DNA of 64,000 nucleotides from contig JACKMX010000004.1 in assembly GCA_024235175.1 (NCBI GenBank), forward strand, positions 372,001 to 436,000. The letters are read 5' to 3'. Positions 27,407-35,722 of the stretch are shown here, in pieces (position 1 is the stretch's first letter; each line of letters begins with the position of its first letter). The stretch is from Chromatiaceae bacterium (GTDB lineage Bacteria > Pseudomonadota > Gammaproteobacteria > Chromatiales > Chromatiaceae). A program made the translations under genes and the position numbers. The notes beneath the pieces are model-generated. The model was not told the DNA's origin and made no database searches. It saw only the letters and a program-made list of their open reading frames with translations.

Positions 27407-28120
27407 TTACTGCACCCTGGTATTCAAACGCCTGCGTTTGCGGCGTCGCACTGCGATCAGCCCCGCCAGACTACTGCCAAGGAGCGCCATAGAACCGGGC
27501 TCTGACACCTTCCCTATAGGCGTGCCGCCACCTTGGCTGGAAGTGACGATATAGGCGCGATCGATCACGACATCGGCAGAAGCCCCGCCGAAGGTCGTAT
27601 AGCTGAAGTCGACGGTGTAGATCGCGTCGACGAGTATCTCTGCCAGACCCGAAAAGTTTATCCACTGGCGCGGCTGATTCTGCGTCTTGACCGTGTAGTC
27701 CGCCAGCGTTACGCCTGCGATCACACCGGTGAATAACGCATCGCCGGGATTGCGGAATCCGTTTAGCGGCGCATAGGCGTCAAACCCGATCTCGTAGTTG
27801 CCCGCGGTCAGAAACACCGATTGCGTGAGCACTTGGCTGGCGCGGTCGTCGACGAAGTAGACGCCATGCGTGCCGGCGGCGTCCGGGCTGCCACCTACGA
27901 CTGAATCGGCAGGTACCGCCTCACCGAAACAGCAGGCCGAACTGCCGTTGGTGACTACTACGGAAGGCAAATATCGAAGTTGCGTTCCGCTCGTCGCCCA
28001 TCCGGTCAAAGTGCCGCCGCCAAGCTCAAAGCTGCCGTTGGTTAGTAAGTTGGTCGCAAGTGCTGGATTCATATATGAACAAGCACTCGTAGTCGCGACA
28101 AGTAAAATCCTCTTTAGCAT
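27407..28120 (-). CDS. PEP-CTERM-type exported protein with N-terminal binding-like domain
   Basis: 237 residues from ATG 28120, with GGGGGG about six bases upstream. Signal peptide MLKRILLVATTSACSYMNPALA. The mature start NLLTNGSFELGGGTLTGWATSG matches the N-G-S-F-E...GW opening of jelly-roll domains such as DUF642 or CBM4/9, and the middle (HGVYFVDDRASQVLTQSVFL) fits that fold. The end VSEPGSMALLGSSLAGLIAVRRRKRRR is a PEP-CTERM-like sorting signal with an unusually strong basic tail. A carbohydrate- or surface-binding role is plausible. It is convergent with the preceding PEP-CTERM gene. Confidence 0.75.
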   Translation of the reverse strand: MLKRILLVATTSACSYMNPALATNLLTNGSFELGGGTLTGWATSGTQLRYLPSVVVTNGSSACCFGEAVPADSVVGGSPDAAGTHGVYFVDDRASQVLTQSVFLTAGNYEIGFDAYAPLNGFRNPGDALFTGVIAGVTLADYTVKTQNQPRQWINFSGLAEILVDAIYTVDFSYTTFGGASADVVIDRAYIVTSSQGGGTPIGKVSEPGSMALLGSSLAGLIAVRRRKRRRLNTRVQ

Positions 28121-28308
28121 AGTAAAGCCCCCCATGAAACGCGTAGCGCGAATCGTATTTATGGTACGTCTGAACAATTGATGACTTTCACGCCTGCATC
28201 CATCGATTTCGTCAGAGCTTTTCGTTCAACTGTTGTTTCACCCCGCTACCGGGGCTGTTTCGACCACTGGATGCTTACTTCCCATCCAATGGCCACCGTT
28301 CAGGCGTA

Positions 28309-29280
28309 CTACGCCTGCGGTGCCAGTCTGCGATGTCTCAGCAGGGTCTTTTTCGCCATGACTAAGTTCACCAAGGCACAAGATACAAACAGATGATGAG
28401 CGTTCTTCTCCAACCCTTTGTAACGAACCTTGCTGAAACCGAACTGCCGCTTCATCACGGCGAACAGGTGCTCAACCTTGGCGCGGACTTTCGATTTATT
28501 TCGGTTCTTGGCTCGCTCTTCGTCACTGAGCGAGCGATGCCGGCTGCCCTTCTTTTGAGTGAAGTCCTTTGCATTCGGCGCATGCTCACCGATGACATCA
28601 CCCTTACCGGTATAGGCCGAGTCACCCCAGACTCTCGTCTCGCTACCATGCAGCAGATCGCCAATCACCACCGAATCATGCACATTGGCAGCAGTGGCTA
28701 CGACGTGATGGATCAGTTTGGTTTGGCTATCCACACCGATATGCGCCTTCATACCGAAAAACCACTGGTTGCCCTTCCTGGTGGAGCGCATCTCCGGATC
28801 GCGTTGCTTCTTGCTGTTCTTGGTAGAGCTGGGCGCATTGATGATCGAGGCATCCACGATAGTACCCCGGTTCACCTTCAAGCCATTCTCCTGCAGATAC
28901 TGCTTAACCAGGTGAAACAGCTGATCACCCAGATTGTGGCGCTCCATCAGGTGGCGGAACTTGCAGATCGTGGTTTCATCGGGAGCGGCTTCCTCTCCGA
29001 GGTCGATACCGACGAAAAGACGCATGGCGCGGGAATCGTACAATGCTTCTTCAGCTGCCGGATCGGAAAGATTGAACCAGTGCTGGAGAAAATAGATGCG
29101 CAGCATCCGCTCGATTCCAATAGGACGGCGACCGGCACCCTCTGGTTTCGGGTAGAAAGGTTCGATGACTTCGGCCAAACCCTGCCAGGGAATGATGACC
29201 TCCATCTCATTCAAAAACTGTTCCTTGCGAGTTGCCTTGCGATGTTTTTCGAAGCCGTCGGTCAGGGATTGTTGTTTCAT
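28309..29280 (-). CDS. IS5-family transposase
   Basis: 323 residues from ATG 29280 (MKQQSLTDGFEKHRKATR), the usual start of IS5-group transposases. The DDE catalytic residues lie in GTIVDASIINAP, ETRVWGDSAYTGKG and KVRAKVEHLFAVMKRQFGF. N-terminal helices (RPIGIERMLRIYFLQHWFNL) form the DUF772-like region. The frame is intact, so the element may be active. I could not define convincing terminal inverted repeats or a target duplication, so only the gene is called. It lies between an intact PEP-CTERM gene copy (26361) and its decayed duplicate (29572). Confidence 0.85.
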   Translation of the reverse strand: MKQQSLTDGFEKHRKATRKEQFLNEMEVIIPWQGLAEVIEPFYPKPEGAGRRPIGIERMLRIYFLQHWFNLSDPAAEEALYDSRAMRLFVGIDLGEEAAPDETTICKFRHLMERHNLGDQLFHLVKQYLQENGLKVNRGTIVDASIINAPSSTKNSKKQRDPEMRSTRKGNQWFFGMKAHIGVDSQTKLIHHVVATAANVHDSVVIGDLLHGSETRVWGDSAYTGKGDVIGEHAPNAKDFTQKKGSRHRSLSDEERAKNRNKSKVRAKVEHLFAVMKRQFGFSKVRYKGLEKNAHHLFVSCALVNLVMAKKTLLRHRRLAPQA

Positions 29281-29571
29281 CGATGCACGTTGAAGCCTTA
29301 TTGAATAAGATGGCATATTATCGCTTAAATGACCGGATTAATCAGAGTTGCCTTATGTCAAAACCAGCCGTGCGACAAACTCCCTAACAGTGCCTCTGCT
29401 GTAAGAGCGGTGCGTAGACGTAAACTTTTCCTTGACAATACTAAAACTAACACAACGATCGGTTGTTGCGTTACATCAGTTACAAGTAACCGTAAACCAT
29501 AGTGCGAACCCTCGGTCATCGGCACGTTTGAAGCTTTGCATCTGCTATTTTCAGGCAGAGGTAATACAAAA

Positions 29572-29789
29572 GGATAAAAGGGGCCATGCTCGGATAAAAA
29601 CAAATAGAGGAGAACAAGTGATGTTTGGAAATAGATCAAAAAAACGGGCCATCGATGCTGACCGGTACTATCATGGCAATTGGCCTGGCGCTGGCGCCAT
29701 AGGTGTCGACTGCCACGCCGGTCGATAGCTTCGGTACGATCCTGACCGCCTCGCAGCGCGCCTAAGCAATGTCGGCGCTAGGCGTGACC
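29572..29789 (+). pseudogene. Truncated, frameshifted copy of the 26361 PEP-CTERM gene and its leader
   Basis: The leader (AAAAGGGGCCATGCTCGG ... GAGGAGAACAAGTG) and the following bases (ATGTTTGGAAATA...; CTGACCGGTACT; ATCCTGACCGCCTCGCAGCG; ATGTCGGCGCT) match the leader and first 170 bp of the gene at 26361 almost base for base. Small deletions shift the frame and stops appear (CCATAG, GCCTAAG). Similarity ends abruptly after GGCGTGACC at 29789. It is a partial duplication, now non-functional. Confidence 0.8.
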
Positions 29790-30092
29790 TCATATAATCA
29801 AGGAGTACTCACCAGAGTTGTTACGCTAGATCGATTGACTAAAAAGCGTAACTTCAGCACCAAAGACAGGTGGAGACAATTTCAAACTCGTACCAAAAGC
29901 CAGATCGCCAACGAAACAGAAACCTCGCTGACGATCGGCCAAGGAGAAAACCACACCTCTATCCTTTCCTTTGCTAATCCTTTTGATCTGCTCCTGCCTT
30001 GTACTATAGCGAGAAATAATTTTTCTACTTCTCGTATACGATTCTCGGTATGAATAAATCGCGATACTTGTAAAAAAAGCAAAAAGCCTGCG

Positions 30093-30818
30093 TTATGCTA
30101 ATCCGTCCCGCTTACTTCTTTTAGTACGATATCTCAAACCGACCAAGCCCAAACTCATCAACGCGAGAGTTCCAGGTTCAGGCACCAAACCAGGGGCTGC
30201 ATCACTGGACAACTCCGCCCAGAGTAGCGTGCTGTTAGTACGCCTTTCTTCAGTCACGAAGCCAGGCTGAAACGTGGCCGCAGAGGGACCAAAACCAAGC
30301 AGAAGGAGGCTAAAATCAGTATTGTCGATGTTAAACGATACTGAAGATAAGGCAGTCGGGAATGTGATCCGATCGTCGCAGGGTGTACCACTAACCTGAA
30401 AACTGGGACAGCTACCGGAATTGGACGTTTCTTGGACGGCAAAATTCATTGAGAAGGCCATTGGGACCGTAGTTCCGTCAGTTACAACCAGATCCAAATC
30501 CAACGTTGCACCGGATATCGAAGAAAAAAAGGTCGGAACATTGATGTGTGATAAGGTACCCAGCGCAAATGCCGTATCCGTGGTGATGCTTATTGGAGTA
30601 GCCACTGCATCAAAACGCAGTCCGGCACCCTCCCAGTTGATTTGGTTGGTACCCAAACCACTCACGTTTGAACCAGTTACAGCGCCCCAGTTCCCGGATG
30701 CGCTATTAAGAGTCAATACTACTGCACTGGCTGTTGACAAATATCCCCCATACAACAAAGCAACAGCAACCATCCTTCCGACCCAGCTATAAAGCATGCG
30801 ACTATTATTTTCTTTCAT
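30093..30818 (-). CDS. THxN-type PEP-CTERM protein
   Basis: 241 residues from ATG 30818; AGGAGG lies nine bases upstream, whereas ATG 30827 would touch it. Signal segment (MVAVALLYGGYLSTASA), then NWGAVTGSNVSGLGTNQINW and FALGTLSHINVPTFFSSISG. The T-L-S-H-I-N signature with following hydrophobic strands resembles the THxN family of PEP-CTERM proteins. Two cysteines (SCPSF, TPCDD) may form a disulfide. The end GLVPEPGTLALMSLGLVGLRYRTKRSKRDG is a complete PEP-CTERM signal. Function unknown beyond exosortase-dependent surface display. Confidence 0.8.
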   Translation of the reverse strand: MKENNSRMLYSWVGRMVAVALLYGGYLSTASAVVLTLNSASGNWGAVTGSNVSGLGTNQINWEGAGLRFDAVATPISITTDTAFALGTLSHINVPTFFSSISGATLDLDLVVTDGTTVPMAFSMNFAVQETSNSGSCPSFQVSGTPCDDRITFPTALSSVSFNIDNTDFSLLLLGFGPSAATFQPGFVTEERRTNSTLLWAELSSDAAPGLVPEPGTLALMSLGLVGLRYRTKRSKRDGLA

Positions 30819-31017
30819 CCCCGACATCCTCCTGTTCCTTAGAGTAGCAATAGTAAAAAAATTTACTTAAAAAAATAAAGCATATATCGCGCCACGAAAT
30901 TAATTCCTAATTCATTCAATATGATACCGTTTATTCTAAAACCCTTATTAAAATCATGTGTAAAATATTCTGACATTCAAATTATGTATCCTCCGCTAAG
31001 TGGGAGTGCAGGATTCT

Positions 31018-31766
31018 CTATGGTTTCCAAAATTGCTTGGGTGGAGTGGCGCTCGTGGACAAAAGGAATCCGGGTTGACGCTTACCCGCCCGACTGCGGT
31101 GATACCATAGGCCATAACGATAGAGTCGACCAATGCGCTTAACCAGCCGCATCGGATTCCAGGGGAGATCGTAGTTGGCCATGATGTGGCAGCTGTGCTG
31201 CAGGTTGATGCTCTCCCCACCGGCCTCTATGGAGATTAGAAATTGCGCCTCTCCGTCAAACCGGGAGATCGCTTCACGCCGGCGCTGATGTGGCATGGAG
31301 CCGTTGATAAGCTCCACGCTATTTTCGCCAAACCGTCGGACAACCCGGTTGCGTACATCTCAATTTCGTCTGGCTTCAGCGATGCCTCGATTCGATTTGC
31401 TTTTCGGTAACTGGCCAGAAGATCGAGGGTTGGCGCCAATAGCGGTAGATGATGAAAGCTGTACGACTGACCGATCTTCATTATCCCGGGAATCGTGGTC
31501 AAAAATTCCAGCGGCCCCCACGCCCCGTTTCCGCCGCTGCCGCTACGTCGAGCGTCAACCAATATTACCGGACACTTCAAGGCATCCAGCATGTTTGCGA
31601 ACGCCTTGGTCTTGGCGCTCTTGACTGCCTGCGCACGTGTCCCTACGAGCCCAATCCGGACAGTTCCTGACACGCAACGGGGCAGGTGCATGGTTTCTCC
31701 GCATGGGCCAACAAGCATCCACTTGCTCGTCCCATTGCCTGGCGCCATTATGTTTGAAACGATCAT
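31018..31766 (-). pseudogene. Broken SNF2-type helicase C-terminal region
   Basis: In one frame (31018-31360) the sequence NRVVRRFGENSVELINGSMP, SRFDGEAQFLISIEAGGESI, NLQHSCHIMANYDLPWNPMR and KRIGRLYRYG is the helicase C-terminal domain of an SNF2-like ATPase (motifs V and VI). It is entered by a frame change at about 31360 from an upstream frame (31236-31766) whose last residues (EASLKPDEIE) appear to lead into it. After RLYRYG the expected downstream protein is missing. No helicase N-terminal half is present. It lies 112 bp past the end of hsdR, suggesting a former defence or repair gene lost by decay. Confidence 0.6.
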
Positions 31767-31877
31767 TTCCGTTGCTCCATATTGCCATTGCGTCCAACCT
31801 AGAAGTCACCCAGCGTTCATTGCTCAAGGTTTCCTCGAGTTCCGTTGTACGCTCGATACATCTCGTCAACTGCCTTT

Positions 31878-34800
31878 CTAACGTCCACGGACAGACCCTG
31901 ATGCAGCCTGCTCATCTGATTGATAGGTCACCCCAAAAATCGTGTCGCCCAGCCATTTCTTGAACGAGGGGTTGTCGCTGAACTGCTTGAATAGCTCGGT
32001 ATGATCGGCCAACAGGTCGATCATGACCCGCTGCAGCGCCGCGTCGTGTTCTATACGGGCGGTCTTCTTGTCATTGTTCTTCATGGCGTTCTGGTAGGCG
32101 GCGTCTGCCGCCACCTTGGCCGGGATCTCTTCGGCGATGACCTTGCGGATCTTATCGGCATCCTTCCAATCGATGTTGCCGAACTGATCGTTGAACGCCT
32201 TGATAATGTTGCTCAGTTGGTCCAGCTCCGGTTCCGGTTTACGGCCACCGCCGCTGGTGGGCACGGGGCCAACTTCGGCATCCTGATCTGGAAGGCCGAT
32301 CTTCAGGCTGGTTTTTACCTCGACACGATAGCTGTCCATGTCGATGGCCTCCAGGATGCCCCGGGACAGATCCTCTTCCTTGGGCGCGGGGAGCTTCGGG
32401 ATCAGGAAGTTCAGAAAGATCGACAGCTTTTCCCAGTCGGCATTCGAATAAGGCAGGATGGAAGCTAAGAAACCGTAGGTGCGTGCAAATGCCTTAGCCT
32501 TGCCCTTGAAATCAACCTGTCCGTCTTCATCGAGATCGGCATTGTACGTGGCCACGCAGGCATCCAGGATCGGATCGAGCCTGTCGCGGTCAGCGCCGTT
32601 CAGATAAAGCCCTACCAGATCGTCGATTTGCGCATGCGAGTAAACCTGGTAGCCGTCCAGATCCGACCTCAGGTCGTGCAGCTTGTTGGGATCGGTCTCG
32701 TCACTGAGGATGGTGGTGCGGTAGTAGGGTTCGAACGACTTCTGAATGGTGTCCGAGTCATTGTAGAAATCGAGCACGAAGGTATCGTATTTCTGCGGGT
32801 GAGCACGATTGAGCCGCGAGAGCGTCTGCACCGCCTTGATACCGGAGAGCGTCTTGTCCACATACATGGTATGCAGCAGCGGCTCATCGTAACCGGTCTG
32901 GAACTTGTCGGCGACGATTAGGAAGCGGTACGGGTCCTGCTGCACCTTGTCCGGAATCTGGCTGCTCGGGAATCCGTTCAGAGTCGCTTCGGTGACCTTC
33001 TTTCCGCCGTACTCATGCTCGCCGGAAAAGGCCACGATGGGTTCGTAGGGGCTCTTGCGCTCCTTGAGATAGCTCTTGAAGGCGTGGAAATACTGGATGG
33101 CCCGTTCGATACCGTTAGTGATGACCATGGCCCTGGCCTGTCCACCAATCTTGCGATGGCCGATCACCTGGGCGTGGAAGTGGTCCACCATGATCTCGGC
33201 CTTCTCGCGGATAGCGTGTTCGTGGGACTCCACATAGCGGCGCAGTTTTTTCTGGGCCCTCCTGGTGTCGAAAAGCGGGTCGTCCTCCACCGTCTTGGAC
33301 AGGCGGTAATAGCTCTCCACCGGAGTGTAGCTCTTCAGCACGTCGAGGATGAATCCCTCCTGGATGGCCTGCTTCATCGTGTAACTGTGGAACGGGTGGT
33401 GCTTCACCGCGCCGTCGGGCTGCGGGTTCGGCTCGCCGAAAATCTCCAGGGTCTTGTTCTTGGGGGTCGCCGTGAAGGCGAAGTAGCTGGCGTTGGTCAC
33501 CATCTTCCGGTCTTCCATGATCTGGTTGATCTTGTCCTCGACCGACTCTTCCTCCTCACTGGAGAGAGTGCCGCCTTCGAGTACCCGGTTCATGGCGGCG
33601 GAGGACTTCCCTCCCTGACTTGAATGAGCCTCGTCGATGATGATGGCGAATCTGTTGCCCCTGAGGTCGCCGATTTCATTGAGAATGAACGGGAACTTCT
33701 GCACCGTGCTGATGATGATCTTCTTGCCGGCGTAGAGAAATTTTCGTAAGTCACCGGAGTGTTCCGCATGACCAACGGTAGCCGAGACCTGAGCGAACTG
33801 CCTGATGGTGTCGCGTATCTGTTTGTCGAGCACCCGGCGGTCGGTGACCACTATGGTCGAATCAAATGTAGGGGCGGGTTGCAAACCCGCCCCTACGGGT
33901 GTTTCCAATCCAATCAATTGATGCGCCAGCCAGGCGATAGAGTTGCTCTTGCCACTGCCCGCCGAATGCTGGATCAGGTAACGCCTGCCAACACCACTCT
34001 CAGCGGCACTGGCCAATAGCATGCGCACAACCTTCAACTGATGGTAGCGGGGAAAGATCTGTTTGTATTTTTTCTTGCCGCTCTTTTCGTCCTTCTCCTC
34101 CACTATTTGGGCGTAGTTCTCCAGGATGTCGGTCAAACCCTCCTTGGAAAGGGTCTCCCTCCACAGGTAGTCGGTGGCCAGCCCATAGGGGTTGGGTGGA
34201 TTGCCCGCGCCGTCGCTGTAACCCTGGTTGAAGGGAAGAAACCAGGAGCCTTTTCCTTTGAGGTGAGTACAGAAGCGCACCTCGTGATCGTCCACGGCAA
34301 AATGAACGGCGCAGCGGCCGAACTGGAACAACAGCTCCTTCGGGTCGCGGTCGCGCTGATATTGCTGCACGGCATTGAGCACCGTCTGCTTGGTGAGTTT
34401 GTTCTTGAGTTCGAATGTGGCAATGGGCAGGCCGTTGATGAACACGGCCATATCGAGGGAAAGCCCCGTCTCAACGCGGCTATATCTCAACTGACGCGTG
34501 ACGCTGAAGACATTGGCCGCGAACCGCTCGGCCGCCTTCACGTTACCCGGCGTAGGCGTACCAAAGAAGAGATCCACATGAACCGGGCCGTGTTTGATGC
34601 CGCCGCGCAGCACATCCACCACGCCGCGCTTGGCGATCTCGCCCTGCAGGCGGTGCAGGAACTGAGTGCGCCTAGGATTGGAAGAGCCGCCATCTTCGTC
34701 GATGCCGAGAGTCTCATAGGTCTCGGGCTGGGTAATGGCGAGGAACTGCAGCAGCTTGGCCAGATCGACAGCGTGCTCCCGGTCGTAATCCTGCGGGTCG

Positions 34801-34883
34801 CCCTGAACGTATCCAGCCTCTTCCACGAGGGAGAAGACGATGATCGATTCCAGGCCTTTTTCGCTGGTGTCGGTCGGTTTCAT
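31878..34883 (-). CDS. hsdR: Type I restriction enzyme, R (endonuclease/translocase) subunit
   Basis: 1001 residues, cytoplasmic. An N-terminal nuclease domain (LDMAVFINGLPIATFELKN gives the D...ExK pattern) is followed by an SF2 motor with Walker A HSAGSGKSNS (about 309) and Walker B IDEAHSSQGG (about 418), a later motif (FAFTATPKNKT), helicase C-terminal motifs (VADKFQTGYDEPLLHTMYVD; QTLSRLNRAHP) and a C-terminal helical domain for complex assembly. With HsdM and HsdS it translocates DNA and cleaves unmodified DNA far from the site. A REP palindrome at 33868-33896 is read in frame as VGAGLQPAPT (about residues 329-338) just after Walker A. It is the last gene of the minus-strand hsd operon. 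Confidence 0.9.
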   Translation of the reverse strand: MKPTDTSEKGLESIIVFSLVEEAGYVQGDPQDYDREHAVDLAKLLQFLAITQPETYETLGIDEDGGSSNPRRTQFLHRLQGEIAKRGVVDVLRGGIKHGPVHVDLFFGTPTPGNVKAAERFAANVFSVTRQLRYSRVETGLSLDMAVFINGLPIATFELKNKLTKQTVLNAVQQYQRDRDPKELLFQFGRCAVHFAVDDHEVRFCTHLKGKGSWFLPFNQGYSDGAGNPPNPYGLATDYLWRETLSKEGLTDILENYAQIVEEKDEKSGKKKYKQIFPRYHQLKVVRMLLASAAESGVGRRYLIQHSAGSGKSNSIAWLAHQLIGLETPVGAGLQPAPTFDSTIVVTDRRVLDKQIRDTIRQFAQVSATVGHAEHSGDLRKFLYAGKKIIISTVQKFPFILNEIGDLRGNRFAIIIDEAHSSQGGKSSAAMNRVLEGGTLSSEEEESVEDKINQIMEDRKMVTNASYFAFTATPKNKTLEIFGEPNPQPDGAVKHHPFHSYTMKQAIQEGFILDVLKSYTPVESYYRLSKTVEDDPLFDTRRAQKKLRRYVESHEHAIREKAEIMVDHFHAQVIGHRKIGGQARAMVITNGIERAIQYFHAFKSYLKERKSPYEPIVAFSGEHEYGGKKVTEATLNGFPSSQIPDKVQQDPYRFLIVADKFQTGYDEPLLHTMYVDKTLSGIKAVQTLSRLNRAHPQKYDTFVLDFYNDSDTIQKSFEPYYRTTILSDETDPNKLHDLRSDLDGYQVYSHAQIDDLVGLYLNGADRDRLDPILDACVATYNADLDEDGQVDFKGKAKAFARTYGFLASILPYSNADWEKLSIFLNFLIPKLPAPKEEDLSRGILEAIDMDSYRVEVKTSLKIGLPDQDAEVGPVPTSGGGRKPEPELDQLSNIIKAFNDQFGNIDWKDADKIRKVIAEEIPAKVAADAAYQNAMKNNDKKTARIEHDAALQRVMIDLLADHTELFKQFSDNPSFKKWLGDTIFGVTYQSDEQAASGSVRGR
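33868..33896. repeat. REP palindrome inside hsdR
   Basis: GTAGGGGCGGGTT-GCA-AACCCGCCCCTAC, 13-bp arms, in frame within hsdR (minus-strand reading VGAGLQPAPT). Same family as the copies at 37155, 37434 and 38018. Confidence 0.9.
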
Positions 34884-34991
34884 CCTTGCTCCATCAATTA
34901 CCCATCAATTAAATTTCATAATAGAAAACAATAAGATACGAAGATCATGTCCCGAAAATGGTTGCTCCCGTCAATAAACTCGTTTAACGAA

Positions 34992-35183
34992 TCAGCTTTT
35001 TGCCGATGAATCCTGCCTCTCTTCCACGATTTGCCCCTCTTTCCACACGACAACCCCCGTGCCCGTTTGTCTGGCTCTATCACGGGCTTTCCTCGCTGCC
35101 CGCTTCATGGCAACTTCAGCGGCCACCAGATCGGGATCGCGTCTCCTCTCTTTCTGGGCAGAATCAACAGATTGATTACTCAT
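34992..35183 (-). CDS. Small charged protein, probable partner of the zeta-like kinase
   Basis: 63 residues, strongly charged (KERRRDPDLVAAEVAMKRAA, RKARDRARQTG) and ending with a beta hairpin-like GVVVWKEGQIVEER. Its ATG overlaps the stop of the zeta-like gene by 4 bp (ATGA), so translation is coupled. Small proteins of this type commonly follow zeta-like kinase genes and are presumed antitoxins, although in the classic epsilon-zeta order the antitoxin comes first. I do not recognise a named family. It precedes hsdR by about 110 bp. Confidence 0.65.
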   Translation of the reverse strand: MSNQSVDSAQKERRRDPDLVAAEVAMKRAARKARDRARQTGTGVVVWKEGQIVEERQDSSAKS

Positions 35184-35722
35184 GATTTCACTCCTTCTTC
35201 AATAAGTATCGGCTCGGTGCCGGAATTGTCATAGAGCGCCCACTCATCGACAGCAGGTTTGTAGAGGTTCTCAAAATTGGAGAGCCCGGATGCGAAACGC
35301 CGTCGAATGATAGGTTCGGGAATGTTGTGGCCACCCTCTCGGACCCGCTGCCGGACACGGGCGATTGCGAGTTCCGGCGAGGCAAGCCGGAGAAAAAACA
35401 GCTTTACGATATAGCCCTTGGCACACCAGCCGGGAATCAAGCCGGCATAGCCCCGGCCACTCAGGGTGGTCTCAAAGGCAAAACTCTTTCCCCGGCGAGA
35501 GTGATTGTAAATTTCCTCCAGCATCAACCGCCCGGCGCGGAAGGCCGCCCGTTCCGGCTCGAACGGGGCGAGCCCAGCGGCAATGAGGTCGGCATTGATA
35601 AAGGTTGGACAATGAGCCTCCTTCGGCAGAAACTCTCCGGCGAAGGTGGTTTTCCCCGCACCGTTGGGACCGGAGATGATGATTATTTTTTTCTCACGCT
35701 GATTGGTTTCAGTCGTCGTCAT
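35180..35722 (-). CDS. Zeta-toxin-like P-loop kinase
   Basis: 180 residues from ATG 35722, preceded by GAGGAGGAG. Walker A KIIIISGPNGAGKTTFAGEF, then FINADLIAAGLAPFEPERAA, FAFETTLSGRGYAGLIPGWC and late RRFASGLSNFENLYKP. This is the pattern of small zeta-toxin-like ATPases (often annotated 'zeta toxin family' or AAA family). Classical zeta toxins phosphorylate UDP-N-acetylglucosamine; members of this shorter group are less well characterised, so the substrate is open. It overlaps the 3' end of hsdS by 14 bp and the following small gene by 4 bp, placing a toxin-antitoxin-like pair inside the restriction operon. Confidence 0.75.
   Translation of the reverse strand: MTTTETNQREKKIIIISGPNGAGKTTFAGEFLPKEAHCPTFINADLIAAGLAPFEPERAAFRAGRLMLEEIYNHSRRGKSFAFETTLSGRGYAGLIPGWCAKGYIVKLFFLRLASPELAIARVRQRVREGGHNIPEPIIRRRFASGLSNFENLYKPAVDEWALYDNSGTEPILIEEGVKS

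Noticed and set aside
28178..29400. Terminal inverted repeats for the IS5-family element
   Set aside because: Compared both flanks by eye; only 6-bp chance matches were found, so element ends are not called.
29769..30053. 94-codon frame after the decayed PEP-CTERM copy
   Set aside because: It begins inside the pseudogene sequence and continues in unrelated AT-rich DNA without motifs.
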